A stretch of DNA of 64,000 bases from Clostridiales bacterium (lineage in GTDB: Bacteria; Bacillota; Clostridia; Saccharofermentanales; Saccharofermentanaceae). Below the pieces are notes generated by a model. That model searched no databases and was not told the DNA's origin. It saw nothing but the letters and a program-made list of their open reading frames with translations. Shown here piece by piece: positions 8,929-16,666 of the stretch. Numbering within the stretch: the stretch's first letter is position 1; the number at the start of each line of letters is the position of its first letter. The stretch lies in NCBI GenBank assembly GCA_017551625.1, contig JAFZLF010000035.1, positions 1 to 64,000 on the forward strand, given 5' to 3'. Position numbers and translations under genes: made by a program.

Positions 8929-9011
8929 ATATACAACCCCTCCTAAGGTATTTTCAATATAACACTATGAAAAAACAGCGTCAAATCTGTGTTTGTCCAC
9001 ACGAGTTTCCG

Positions 9012-9434
9012 TCAGTAATAGAAGAAACACTTGAGCACATCACCGGACTCCCAGCGGAAATTCAGCGATTGGAACTTGCCCGGAGCCAGCGGTGTATACT
9101 TCGCCGCATCATTACAATGGGACACTTCAACATATTCGGGATCCTCCGGGATCTCCTTCGAGAAGAATCCGAGAAGTTCCTTGTCATTTAGTGAGATCTG
9201 CGCATTTTTACAGTCCTGCGGGATCAGCACATCCAGACGGAACCTGCTCGGCTTATCCATCAGAAACAGGAAACCCAGCACCTTACGGTCTGCTTTCGGC
9301 GCAGTCACACGCTGTGTCACGGTCACGTCGCTACCGTCTATCGAGAAATGATACTCTTTGTCGGTAAGTTCGCTTACGGCGATCCCCGTAAAGAGATCTC
9401 CATATATGATATCCCCGTTATCCTTGTTTCCCAT
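9012..9434 (-). CDS. Uncharacterised 140-residue protein
   Basis: I do not recognise this protein. The start is taken at ATG 9434, which overlaps the end of the M28-like gene by 17 bases; the longer in-frame extension is an out-of-frame shadow of that gene. It is soluble, with no signal peptide, and looks beta-rich (alternating hydrophobic segments such as YHFSIDGSDVTVTQRV, then VLGFLFLMD). It ends in a hydrophobic CFFYY. The translational overlap suggests coupled expression with the M28-like and AroB-like genes upstream. Confidence 0.7.
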   Translation of the reverse strand: MGNKDNGDIIYGDLFTGIAVSELTDKEYHFSIDGSDVTVTQRVTAPKADRKVLGFLFLMDKPSRFRLDVLIPQDCKNAQISLNDKELLGFFSKEIPEDPEYVEVSHCNDAAKYTPLAPGKFQSLNFRWESGDVLKCFFYY

Positions 9435-10632
9435 CACTTGCAACGCTCTCCTTCTTCTTCGGCGCGACAGTCGGATCAAGTCTGACGCCTTCGTTATACT
9501 TCGAGATCGGCACACAGTTCTTCGAACCTTTCTCGACTGCCTTGACGGCGATAAAGGCCACCACATTCACACGCGTCTGAAGTCTCGTCTCATCGAGCGA
9601 CTCTTTCAGGATCTCGGACGAATCGAGAGGCGTTCCGCGGATCGCCCCGCCATATTCCTGAAGCTCGAGGTTCTTCGTCTCCTTCATATCGGAGAGCTTA
9701 CTGAAATTGTAGTCCGAAGACTCGAAGAACACGACCGGGATCTCCATGCTGTCGAAGATCGTATAGTCCGACCTGACCTGAGTCACTTCGCGATACATAT
9801 CGTCCACATGGTCACCGTTTACATCGAAACTCAGAAGGGACATATTATAATTGAGGTCTACTCCCGTCTCGGACAGCAGACTATTCTCATAAGCCACGTC
9901 ATAGGCCTCATACAGTTTTCTGCGGTAGGTGTACTTCTTCCCTTCCTTAAGCGAGGAAAGACCTGCATGCGCATACAGTTTATCCCCCGCGTATATACTC
10001 TCGATGCAGTACATACACTCGACTCTTTTCAGTTCATCTGCCTTCATCTGATTCACAAATATCCCCGCGCCCAGATAATTAGCCGATGACGCGCCAAAAG
10101 CGACCAGAACGACATCGTACGCATACGTCTTCCCGTACATCTCTTTTGCGATCGTCATGAGCGCTCCGATCCCGCAGGCATTGTTCTGGATCCCGTCATA
10201 CTTCGGATAGGAACTCCTCTGCGAATAGCTGATCGGCGAATCATAGTGCGCTCCGATGATCACGGTCTTATGCACCTCAGAGTACTCTCCGAAGGAGTCT
10301 CTCTGCATAAATCCCTCGCCCGGGATACGTACGATATAGTTATACGAATTTTTCCCGTCTGAAGATGTGAAAGACTGGCTCTCGACCTGATAACCTATCT
10401 TCTCCAGTTCGTTCTTGATGAGCACCCCCGCGCCCTGTTCTCCCGAGGAAAAAGCGCTTCGGAACGGAAACTTCGTGGCAAGTTCGAGCGCGAAATCTGC
10501 GCCGTAAGAACCGTAATCGGCCGGTTTCTTCTTTTCTTCCTTCTTCCCGCAGGAAGACGAAAACAGGAGCGCAACACAAAGAAATATCACGCTGATCCGA
10601 AGGAGGAGATGCTTTTTACCTTGTTCTCTCAT
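9418..10632 (-). CDS. M28-type peptidase-like lipoprotein lacking metal and catalytic residues
   Basis: A signal sequence and lipobox FSSSC-G place this protein of about 404 residues on the outer membrane face. The rest aligns with M28 aminopeptidases such as Ap1 of Streptomyces. Only the first ligand motif GAHYDSP is normal. The bridging-Asp motif (D-N-A-S-G) is NNACG, the catalytic Glu-Glu is Ser-Ser (FGASSANYLG), the third ligand Asp appears as Glu (CIESIY), and the last ligand His of SDH is Tyr (SDYTIF). I infer that it does not hydrolyse peptides by the family mechanism. I prefer ATG 10632, which has GGGAG five bases upstream, over the in-frame ATG four codons earlier. It lies just after the AroB-like gene and overlaps the next gene by 17 bases. 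Confidence 0.8.
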   Translation of the reverse strand: MREQGKKHLLLRISVIFLCVALLFSSSCGKKEEKKKPADYGSYGADFALELATKFPFRSAFSSGEQGAGVLIKNELEKIGYQVESQSFTSSDGKNSYNYIVRIPGEGFMQRDSFGEYSEVHKTVIIGAHYDSPISYSQRSSYPKYDGIQNNACGIGALMTIAKEMYGKTYAYDVVLVAFGASSANYLGAGIFVNQMKADELKRVECMYCIESIYAGDKLYAHAGLSSLKEGKKYTYRRKLYEAYDVAYENSLLSETGVDLNYNMSLLSFDVNGDHVDDMYREVTQVRSDYTIFDSMEIPVVFFESSDYNFSKLSDMKETKNLELQEYGGAIRGTPLDSSEILKESLDETRLQTRVNVVAFIAVKAVEKGSKNCVPISKYNEGVRLDPTVAPKKKESVASDGKQG

Positions 10633-10647
10633 GATCGCTCCCATCTT

Positions 10648-11682
10648 CTATCTGTTCACACTTTCACAGATGACGTTCAGCTTCTCCGAGAAGAATAGGA
10701 GCGCTTCGGCCTGCGTCATGATCTTCTCATGGATCGTGCCGTTTCCGCTGGCGAGGATCACTTTGATCTCATCTTTATACGGAGCAAGATTTCTGACGAT
10801 ACGCTTAAGGATCGAATCCTTCGAGACACCCTCGAGTTTTCTCGGGAAACCCAGCATGTCATAGAGCCGGAAAAGCGGTTCGGAAGGATTCATCGCCGCG
10901 ACGGCAAAAGCCAGAGCTTCGCCCTCGGAATACCTAAGGAAACGGAAATGCTCGAGGATCGCTTCTTTAATCTCCTTACCGAAGTCAAAGGCATCCTGAT
11001 TCATCTCGCGGATCCTCGACTTCGCGAGATAGCACTCGTCGATCGTGATAAACATATCCGCCTTCGTGACGAGGCGGTTCAGAAGCGTGATCTGGTCGAG
11101 CATGGCATACCGGATGATCTCGGCATAGCCGTTCTTCATGAAGGTCTCCGGGACCGTCGGCAGAAAGTCCACATCCATGATGACTGCGATCGGTCTGCAG
11201 CTCACACTGACGCAGTCCTTGTGACTCATGTAATTGAGGTAGGCCGTATCCGCCTCTGCCGACTCGAGCATACCCATAAGTGTAGTCGGCACCAGACAGT
11301 AAGGCAGGCCGCCGAGGAAGGTCGATGCGACAAAAGCGGTCACATCCAGGATGCTGCCACCGCCCCATCCGACCAGAAGGTCGTCCTGTGAAAAAGAGAT
11401 ATCCATCAGGCGTTCAAAGACCTGCATGACCACATCGAAGTTCTTCGAGGACTGTCGTCCGTCGATCTGGATGACCGTCGGCGCGATATGCCGCGCCTCG
11501 AGCTCGGAGATGAAATTCATGTGATGGAGGCCGTTTACTTCCTTGTCCGTGACGATGGCCAACTTGACCGGATGATCGGAAGAACGGGTACGCAGAAGCT
11601 CTATGAGCGATGAGTAGGCCATGCCGCGCCCACATTCGATGGGATAACTGCAGCGGCTCTCCACACGCTTAAGACAGGTCAT
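10648..11682 (-). CDS. 3-dehydroquinate synthase-like protein, non-canonical
   Basis: The 344-residue product has the AroB layout: NAD-binding GWGGGSILDVTAFVAST, then LVPTTLMGM, IMDVDFL and GYAEIIRYAMLDQ. True AroB carries DSSVGGKTG after the PTT motif; here that region reads ESAEADTAYLN, so the Lys is lost. The EviKyg Lys is Arg, and the two zinc histidines (GHTfGHA and the later lHGEAVA) are absent, the second appearing as YSEGEALAFA. It is therefore unlikely to make dehydroquinate. It may be a repurposed sugar-phosphate cyclase-like or iron-alcohol-dehydrogenase-like protein. ATG 11682 is favoured over an upstream GTG because GGAGG sits nine bases before it. It is the first gene of the unit containing the M28-like lipoprotein. 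Confidence 0.7.
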   Translation of the reverse strand: MTCLKRVESRCSYPIECGRGMAYSSLIELLRTRSSDHPVKLAIVTDKEVNGLHHMNFISELEARHIAPTVIQIDGRQSSKNFDVVMQVFERLMDISFSQDDLLVGWGGGSILDVTAFVASTFLGGLPYCLVPTTLMGMLESAEADTAYLNYMSHKDCVSVSCRPIAVIMDVDFLPTVPETFMKNGYAEIIRYAMLDQITLLNRLVTKADMFITIDECYLAKSRIREMNQDAFDFGKEIKEAILEHFRFLRYSEGEALAFAVAAMNPSEPLFRLYDMLGFPRKLEGVSKDSILKRIVRNLAPYKDEIKVILASGNGTIHEKIMTQAEALLFFSEKLNVICESVNR

Positions 11683-11838
11683 CTTGTCCTTCCTCCCTTT
11701 CACGGATTTTCTGATTTCTCATGATATGATAACACTTTTACGGATAACTTTGAACAAAAAAGTCGATTTACAGTGCTTTTCATGCAGTATTATGTGATAA
11801 AATAGGTTGTTATAAATTTGGAGAAAAGGACGATTACT

Positions 11839-13311
11839 ATGGCAATCACAAATCCCGCGATCCGTACACGTTTTGCGCCGAGCCCCACAGGCTTCATGCA
11901 TGTCGGAAACCTCCGGACCGCGCTGTACGAGTATCTGATAGCAAAATCTCTGGGCGGCACATTCGTGCTTCGTATCGAGGATACGGATCAGGAGCGTTAT
12001 GTCGACGGCGCAGTCGACATCATTTATAAGACCTTAAAGACCGCAGGTCTTATCCACGACGAAGGACCGGACATCGGCGGCGATTACGGTCCGTATGTCC
12101 AGAGCGAGCGAATGGACCTCTATAAGCCTTACGCCGAGGAACTGGTCAGGAATGGTCACGCCTATTATTGCTTCTGCAGCAAGGAGCGTCTCGCTTCCCT
12201 TCACGAAGAGGGCGGTGTCGAGGGCGGTTATGACAGGCACTGCCGGGACCTCTCCCCTGAGGAGGTACAGAAGAACTTGGCTGCAGGGATCCCGTATGTT
12301 ATCCGTCAGAAGATGCCGCTTACCGGGGAAACGACATTCCACGACTGCGTATATGGCGACATCACTGTGCAGAATAAAGAGCTCGAGGATCAGATCCTTC
12401 TGAAGGCCGACGGGTATCCGACCTACAATTTCGCGAACATCATCGACGATCACCTCATGAAGATCTCCCATGTCGTCCGCGGATCCGAGTATCTCTCCTC
12501 TACGCCGAAGTATAACCTCTGCTACGAGGCCTTCGGATGGGAGATCCCGACCTATGTCCACCTTCCGCTGATCATGGGCAAGAATGAGGACGGCTCCGTC
12601 AGCAAGCTCTCTAAGCGCCACGGATCCACCGGTTTTGAGGATCTGGTCTCGCAGGGGTTCCTGCCGGAAGCGATCATCAACTACATCGCCCTTCTCGGCT
12701 GGTGCCCGAAGGACAATCAGGAAGTTTTCTCTCTGCCGGAGCTCTGCGAAGCTTTCGACATCAATGGCATCAGCAAATCCCCGGCCGTCTTCGACTACGA
12801 TAAACTCGAGTGGTTCAACGGCGAATATATCCGCAAGATGACCGAAGAAGAGTTTATCGAGTTCGCCAAGCCTGAACTTCTGAAGTTCCCGATGATCACC
12901 GAGGATCTGTATCCCCTCTTTACCGAGATCATGCAGCCCCGTATCACCAGACTTCCGCAGATCAGCGAAAAACTCGGTTTCCTTCTTGAGCTTTCCGATT
13001 ATGATCTGGAGCTTTATGTTCACAAAAAGAGCAAGACCACGAAGGAAGGCTCTCTCGAGATGCTCAACATCGTACTGCCGATGCTCTATGAGATCGAGTG
13101 GACCAAGGATTCTCTTTCCGAATGTCTCACGGGTCTTGCCGAGGGCATGGGCGTCAAGAATGCGCTTGTCATGTGGCCTGTACGTATCGCCGCTTCCGGC
13201 ACGGCTGTTACCCCCGGCGGCGCCGTCGAGGTCCTCCTCCTTCTCGGCAAGGAAGAAGCCTTAAAGCGTATCGAATCCGGACGACAGCGACTCTCAGCTG
13301 CATTGTCCTGA
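11839..13311 (+). CDS. gltX: Glutamyl-tRNA synthetase
   Basis: The 490-residue class I synthetase charges tRNA-Glu. It has the HIGH-equivalent in RFAPSPTGFMHVGNLRTA near the N-terminus, the KMSKS-equivalent SKLSKRHGS near residue 260, and an alpha-helical anticodon-binding C-terminus. The start at ATG 11839 is preceded by AAAGGA. It is directly followed by glnS (83 bases), with no visible terminator in between, so the two probably share a transcript. With a dedicated GlnRS next door, this GluRS need not mischarge tRNA-Gln; that is an inference. Confidence 0.96.
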   Translation: MAITNPAIRTRFAPSPTGFMHVGNLRTALYEYLIAKSLGGTFVLRIEDTDQERYVDGAVDIIYKTLKTAGLIHDEGPDIGGDYGPYVQSERMDLYKPYAEELVRNGHAYYCFCSKERLASLHEEGGVEGGYDRHCRDLSPEEVQKNLAAGIPYVIRQKMPLTGETTFHDCVYGDITVQNKELEDQILLKADGYPTYNFANIIDDHLMKISHVVRGSEYLSSTPKYNLCYEAFGWEIPTYVHLPLIMGKNEDGSVSKLSKRHGSTGFEDLVSQGFLPEAIINYIALLGWCPKDNQEVFSLPELCEAFDINGISKSPAVFDYDKLEWFNGEYIRKMTEEEFIEFAKPELLKFPMITEDLYPLFTEIMQPRITRLPQISEKLGFLLELSDYDLELYVHKKSKTTKEGSLEMLNIVLPMLYEIEWTKDSLSECLTGLAEGMGVKNALVMWPVRIAASGTAVTPGGAVEVLLLLGKEEALKRIESGRQRLSAALS

Positions 13312-13394
13312 CAGATCGAAAGGCACAAGTGCTTTTCACGAAAAAAAACAAAATCGCACAAAGACGTGTGTAAAGAAAGTGAGAGTAAAGAATT

Positions 13395-15062
13395 ATGAGC
13401 GAATATAAGAGTTTTATTCATGAAGCCATCGAGGAAGATATCGGACCGGGCGGACGTTACGAAGGGAAAACCGTCCACACCCGTTTCCCACCGGAACCGA
13501 ACGGCTATCTCCATATCGGTCATGCAAAAGCACTGGAGATCGACTTCGGTATGGCCGAGCAGTATGGCGGTCTTTGTAACCTCCGTATGGATGACACAAA
13601 CCCGACGAAGGAAGACGAAGAATACGTCGAGGCCATCAAGGAAGATATCAAGTGGCTCGGCCATGACTGGGACGACCGTTTCTTCTATGCATCTTCCTAT
13701 TTCGATAAGATGTACGAGTACGCCGTCGAGCTCATCAAGAAGGGCTTGGCGTATGTCTGCCAGCTGACTCCGGAAGAGATGAAGGAGCACAGAGGCGACC
13801 TCACCCACCCGGCAACGAGCCCGTATCGTGACCGTCCGATCGAGGAAAGTCTCGACCTCTTCGAGAGAATGAAGAACGGCGAATTCCCTGACGGAGCCAT
13901 GACACTTCGCGCGAAGATCGATCTGGCCTCAGGTAACTTTAATATGAGAGATCCTGCGATCTATCGTATCAACCACATGCGTCATCACAACACCGGCGAT
14001 AAGTGGTGCATCTACCCGATGTATGATTTTGCGCACCCGATCGAGGATGCGCTCGAGGGGATCACACATTCTCTATGTTCCCTGGAGTTCGAGGCACACA
14101 GACCCCTCTATGACTGGGTCATCGAGAATGTATCTGTTCCGTGCAAGCCGCGTCAGATCGAGTTTGCCAGACTCGGCATCACACATACGGTCCTCAGTAA
14201 GAGAAAGCTCCGCAACATGGTCGAGACAGGTGTCGTCGACGGATGGGACGATCCGCGTATGCCTACCCTCTGCGGACTGCGCCGTCGCGGGTACACTCCC
14301 GCAGCGATTCATAATTTCCATGAGAGAAACGGCATCTCGAAGGTAAACAGCGTAGTCGATTTTGCTTTTCTTGAGTATTGCCTCAGAGAGGATCTGAATG
14401 CCACAGCGAAACGTGTCATGGGTGTAGTACATCCGATCAAGCTCATCATCGACAATTACCCGGAAGGACAGACTGAAACCTTTACCGTAGAAAATAACCC
14501 GGAGCGTCCGGAAGACGGAACTCGCGAGGTTTCCTTTTCACGTGAACTCTGGATCGAAGAGGACGACTTCATGGAAGTCCCGGAAAAGAAATACTTCCGT
14601 CTCTTCCCCGGAAACGAAGTCAGACTGAAGTCCGCTTACGTTATCAAGTGCACGGGCTGTGACAAGGACGAAAACGGAAAGGTCACCGCAGTTCACGCCG
14701 AGTACGAAGAGTCCAGCCGCGGCGGTAATCCGGCCGACGGACGCCGTATCAAGGCCACGATCCACTGGGTCGACACGAAGACCGCACTCGATGCGACTGT
14801 ACGTCTCTACGACCGTCTCTTCACCGTCGAAGCTCCGGATCTTGCTGATTGCAATTATCTCGACTTCATCAATCCGGATTCCCTCACCGTCGTAGAAGGA
14901 GCGAAGGTAGAAGCATCTCTGGGCGATGCGAAGCCGGCAGACCGGTTCCAGTTCCTGCGTATCGGTTACTTCTGCATGGATACCAAAGATTCCGGAAACG
15001 GCAAACTTGTCTTTAACCGCAGTGTGTCCCTGAAGGACAGTTACAAGCCCGCGGCAAACTGA
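13395..15062 (+). CDS. glnS: Glutaminyl-tRNA synthetase
   Basis: The 555-residue class I enzyme attaches Gln to tRNA-Gln. Motifs are TRFPPEPNGYLHIGHAK (HIGH) near residue 30 and the KMSKS-type VLSKRKLRN near 270, followed by the two beta-barrel anticodon-binding domains (VEGAKVEASLGDAKPADR region). Its length matches bacterial GlnRS. Many Bacillota lack GlnRS and use GatCAB instead, so its presence beside gltX is notable. The family is thought to have reached bacteria by transfer from eukaryotes. A strong terminator follows. Confidence 0.96.
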   Translation: MSEYKSFIHEAIEEDIGPGGRYEGKTVHTRFPPEPNGYLHIGHAKALEIDFGMAEQYGGLCNLRMDDTNPTKEDEEYVEAIKEDIKWLGHDWDDRFFYASSYFDKMYEYAVELIKKGLAYVCQLTPEEMKEHRGDLTHPATSPYRDRPIEESLDLFERMKNGEFPDGAMTLRAKIDLASGNFNMRDPAIYRINHMRHHNTGDKWCIYPMYDFAHPIEDALEGITHSLCSLEFEAHRPLYDWVIENVSVPCKPRQIEFARLGITHTVLSKRKLRNMVETGVVDGWDDPRMPTLCGLRRRGYTPAAIHNFHERNGISKVNSVVDFAFLEYCLREDLNATAKRVMGVVHPIKLIIDNYPEGQTETFTVENNPERPEDGTREVSFSRELWIEEDDFMEVPEKKYFRLFPGNEVRLKSAYVIKCTGCDKDENGKVTAVHAEYEESSRGGNPADGRRIKATIHWVDTKTALDATVRLYDRLFTVEAPDLADCNYLDFINPDSLTVVEGAKVEASLGDAKPADRFQFLRIGYFCMDTKDSGNGKLVFNRSVSLKDSYKPAAN

Positions 15063-15096
15063 TTTCGAAAGTTTGCGCCTGCCACTCTGAAAAAAT

Positions 15097-15130
15097 GAGC
15101 CCGTCTTATTCGATAAGACGGGCTCTTCTC
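15097..15130 (+). terminator. Terminator after glnS
   Basis: GAGCCCGTCTTAT and ATAAGACGGGCTC form a 13-bp stem (15097-15125) with a short TCG loop, followed by TTCTC. Confidence 0.88.
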
Positions 15131-15147
15131 ATACTGATCCATCAATA

Positions 15148-15195
15148 AAATAGAGAAAGGACTGCCGCAATATCGCGACAGTCCCTTTCTATTTT
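15148..15195 (-). terminator. Terminator of sepF
   Basis: AAATAGAGAAAGGACTG pairs with CAGTCCCTTTCTATTT around a 15-base loop. Read leftward, the stem ends in CTATTTTATT. It lies 13 bases after the sepF stop and forms a tail-to-tail pair with the glnS terminator. Confidence 0.82.
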
Positions 15196-15208
15196 GAAAT
15201 CGAATAAA

Positions 15209-15748
15209 TCAGAGTGCCTGACGATAGTTATTCGCCTGATTCTGCTCTTCTTCCTGCTTAGCAAGAGCGTCACGATCCATAAGGGATACTGTGCTCGGAG
15301 CAACAACAAAGGTCTTTCTGTTCTGATCGATCGGCTTTACATTACCATCGATCGAGTAAGCTGCACCGGAGATGTAGTCGATCACGCGCTGAGCAACAGA
15401 ACGGTCAACATTCTCGATATTGCAGATAACGGTGTGACCTGCGCGGATATGATCGCATACCTGCTGGGAAGAGCGGATGCTGTCCGGCTGGAGAATCACT
15501 ACCTGTGTATCTGTAGCACGAACGTTACGCGGGAGAACGATCGGTCTTGTGATTTCAGGAGTCTGGTAAGAAGTATCCGGGACAGAAGGAATGTAGTTCT
15601 CTTCTTCTTCGATTACCGGCGGATAGGACTCTTCGTAGCCCTCTTCGCCCTCATAGTACTCGTCGCCTTCTCCATCGTCGTAGTAACCATCATTCATGCC
15701 ATTAACGCCTGCAATTGTGTCTACGATTCTTTTCCAAAATTTCGCCAT
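15209..15748 (-). CDS. sepF: Cell division protein SepF
   Basis: SepF binds FtsZ and anchors the Z-ring to the membrane. The 179-residue protein begins with an amphipathic membrane-binding helix (FWKRIVDTIAG), followed by an acidic Tyr/Glu-rich linker (about 18-60). The conserved core follows: VVILQPDSIRSSQQV, then IDYISGAAYSIDGNVKPI and TFVVAPSTVSL. A Gln/Glu-rich tail ends the protein. It is preceded by GGAGG and its own promoter, downstream of yggS, as is usual in Clostridia. Confidence 0.95.
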   Translation of the reverse strand: MAKFWKRIVDTIAGVNGMNDGYYDDGEGDEYYEGEEGYEESYPPVIEEEENYIPSVPDTSYQTPEITRPIVLPRNVRATDTQVVILQPDSIRSSQQVCDHIRAGHTVICNIENVDRSVAQRVIDYISGAAYSIDGNVKPIDQNRKTFVVAPSTVSLMDRDALAKQEEEQNQANNYRQAL

Positions 15749-15809
15749 AATTAACCTCCAAATTTACTGCCGAAGTGCGTCGAGCACCCCTGAATTTCAC
15801 TATGAGGTT

Positions 15810-15838
15810 AATATATACTTCTCGAAATTCTACTTCAA
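15810..15838 (-). promoter_or_regulatory. Promoter for sepF
   Basis: On the minus strand, TTGAAG (15838-15833), a 17-base spacer and TATATT (15815-15810) lie 62 bases upstream of the sepF start. An inverted repeat TGACA-N8-TGTCA at 15873-15890 sits just upstream of the -35 and could be an activator site. Confidence 0.6.
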
Positions 15839-15936
15839 TAGAAAAGTCCCAACAGTAAATAACATGTAATTTTGACATTACTTTGTGTCATTTTTCTGTA
15901 ATATTTCCACATTCACGCGCTGTTTTTTGTGCAATA

Positions 15937-16665
15937 TCATACGGGATCCGGATAATCCCTCTTCCCGAAAATCGCCGTCCCGATACGCACATGTGTCGCG
16001 CCGCAGGAGATCGCCTCACGGAAGTCCCCGCTCATCCCCATCGAGAGATACTTCCAGCAATTCTCATCCACGCCACGTCGCTTCAGTTCTTCAAAGAGTC
16101 TCCGCGCCTTCTCGAATACCGTCTTCGCTTCTCCGGGGGCGTTCTGGATCGGGGCCATAGTCATTAGTCCGCATATATCCAGATTCGGAAGAGCAAGCAA
16201 CGTCTCGATTTCTTCCACTGCCTCCGCGGCAGAAAAACCGTGTTTGCTCTCTTCGCCGGAAACATTGACCTCCAGCAATATTTTCGCTCGTGTTTCGATT
16301 GTAACATAACGCTTGGATATCTCTTTTGCCAGGCTCATCGAGTCCACAGAGTGGATCAGATACGGTTCACCTGCGATCAGACGGACTTTTCTGCTCTGCA
16401 GTGTCCCGATCAGATGCCATTTCGGATGTAGATCCTTCTCGTCAAGGACCTGTTTCTTCTCGTGCATCTCTTCCGCCCGGTTCTCACCGAGATCCGTAAG
16501 CCCCAGAGAGAATGCCTGGGCAGCATACTCTGCCGGGAAGAACTTCGATACCCCGATCAGCGTGATCTCAGAAGGATCTCTTCCTGCTTCTTTGGCAGCA
16601 TCCGCGATCTGTTCACGGACTTTTGCGATATTCTCTTTCATCTGTTCCGGGCTGTAAAGCGTCAT
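15937..16665 (-). CDS. YggS/PROSC-family PLP homeostasis protein
   Basis: The 242-residue protein has the alanine-racemase-like TIM barrel of the PLP-binding YggS family, which buffers pyridoxal phosphate and affects amino-acid and 2-oxoacid balance. The PLP Lys is in GVSKFFPAE near residue 40. Other signatures are GENRAEE, WHLIGTLQSRKV, IHSVDS, and SMGMSGDFREAI with GATHVRIGTAIFG at the C-terminus. It starts one base after the HlyD-like gene ends and precedes sepF. Confidence 0.94.
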   Translation of the reverse strand: MTLYSPEQMKENIAKVREQIADAAKEAGRDPSEITLIGVSKFFPAEYAAQAFSLGLTDLGENRAEEMHEKKQVLDEKDLHPKWHLIGTLQSRKVRLIAGEPYLIHSVDSMSLAKEISKRYVTIETRAKILLEVNVSGEESKHGFSAAEAVEEIETLLALPNLDICGLMTMAPIQNAPGEAKTVFEKARRLFEELKRRGVDENCWKYLSMGMSGDFREAISCGATHVRIGTAIFGKRDYPDPV

Positions 16666-16666
16666 A

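Noticed and set aside
9435..9566. N-terminal extension of the 140-residue protein
   Set aside because: It overlaps the M28-like gene out of frame, is Arg-rich, and lacks a ribosome binding site.
11704..11838. T-box leader upstream of gltX
   Set aside because: The interval is too short and has no T-box consensus or terminator/antiterminator pair.
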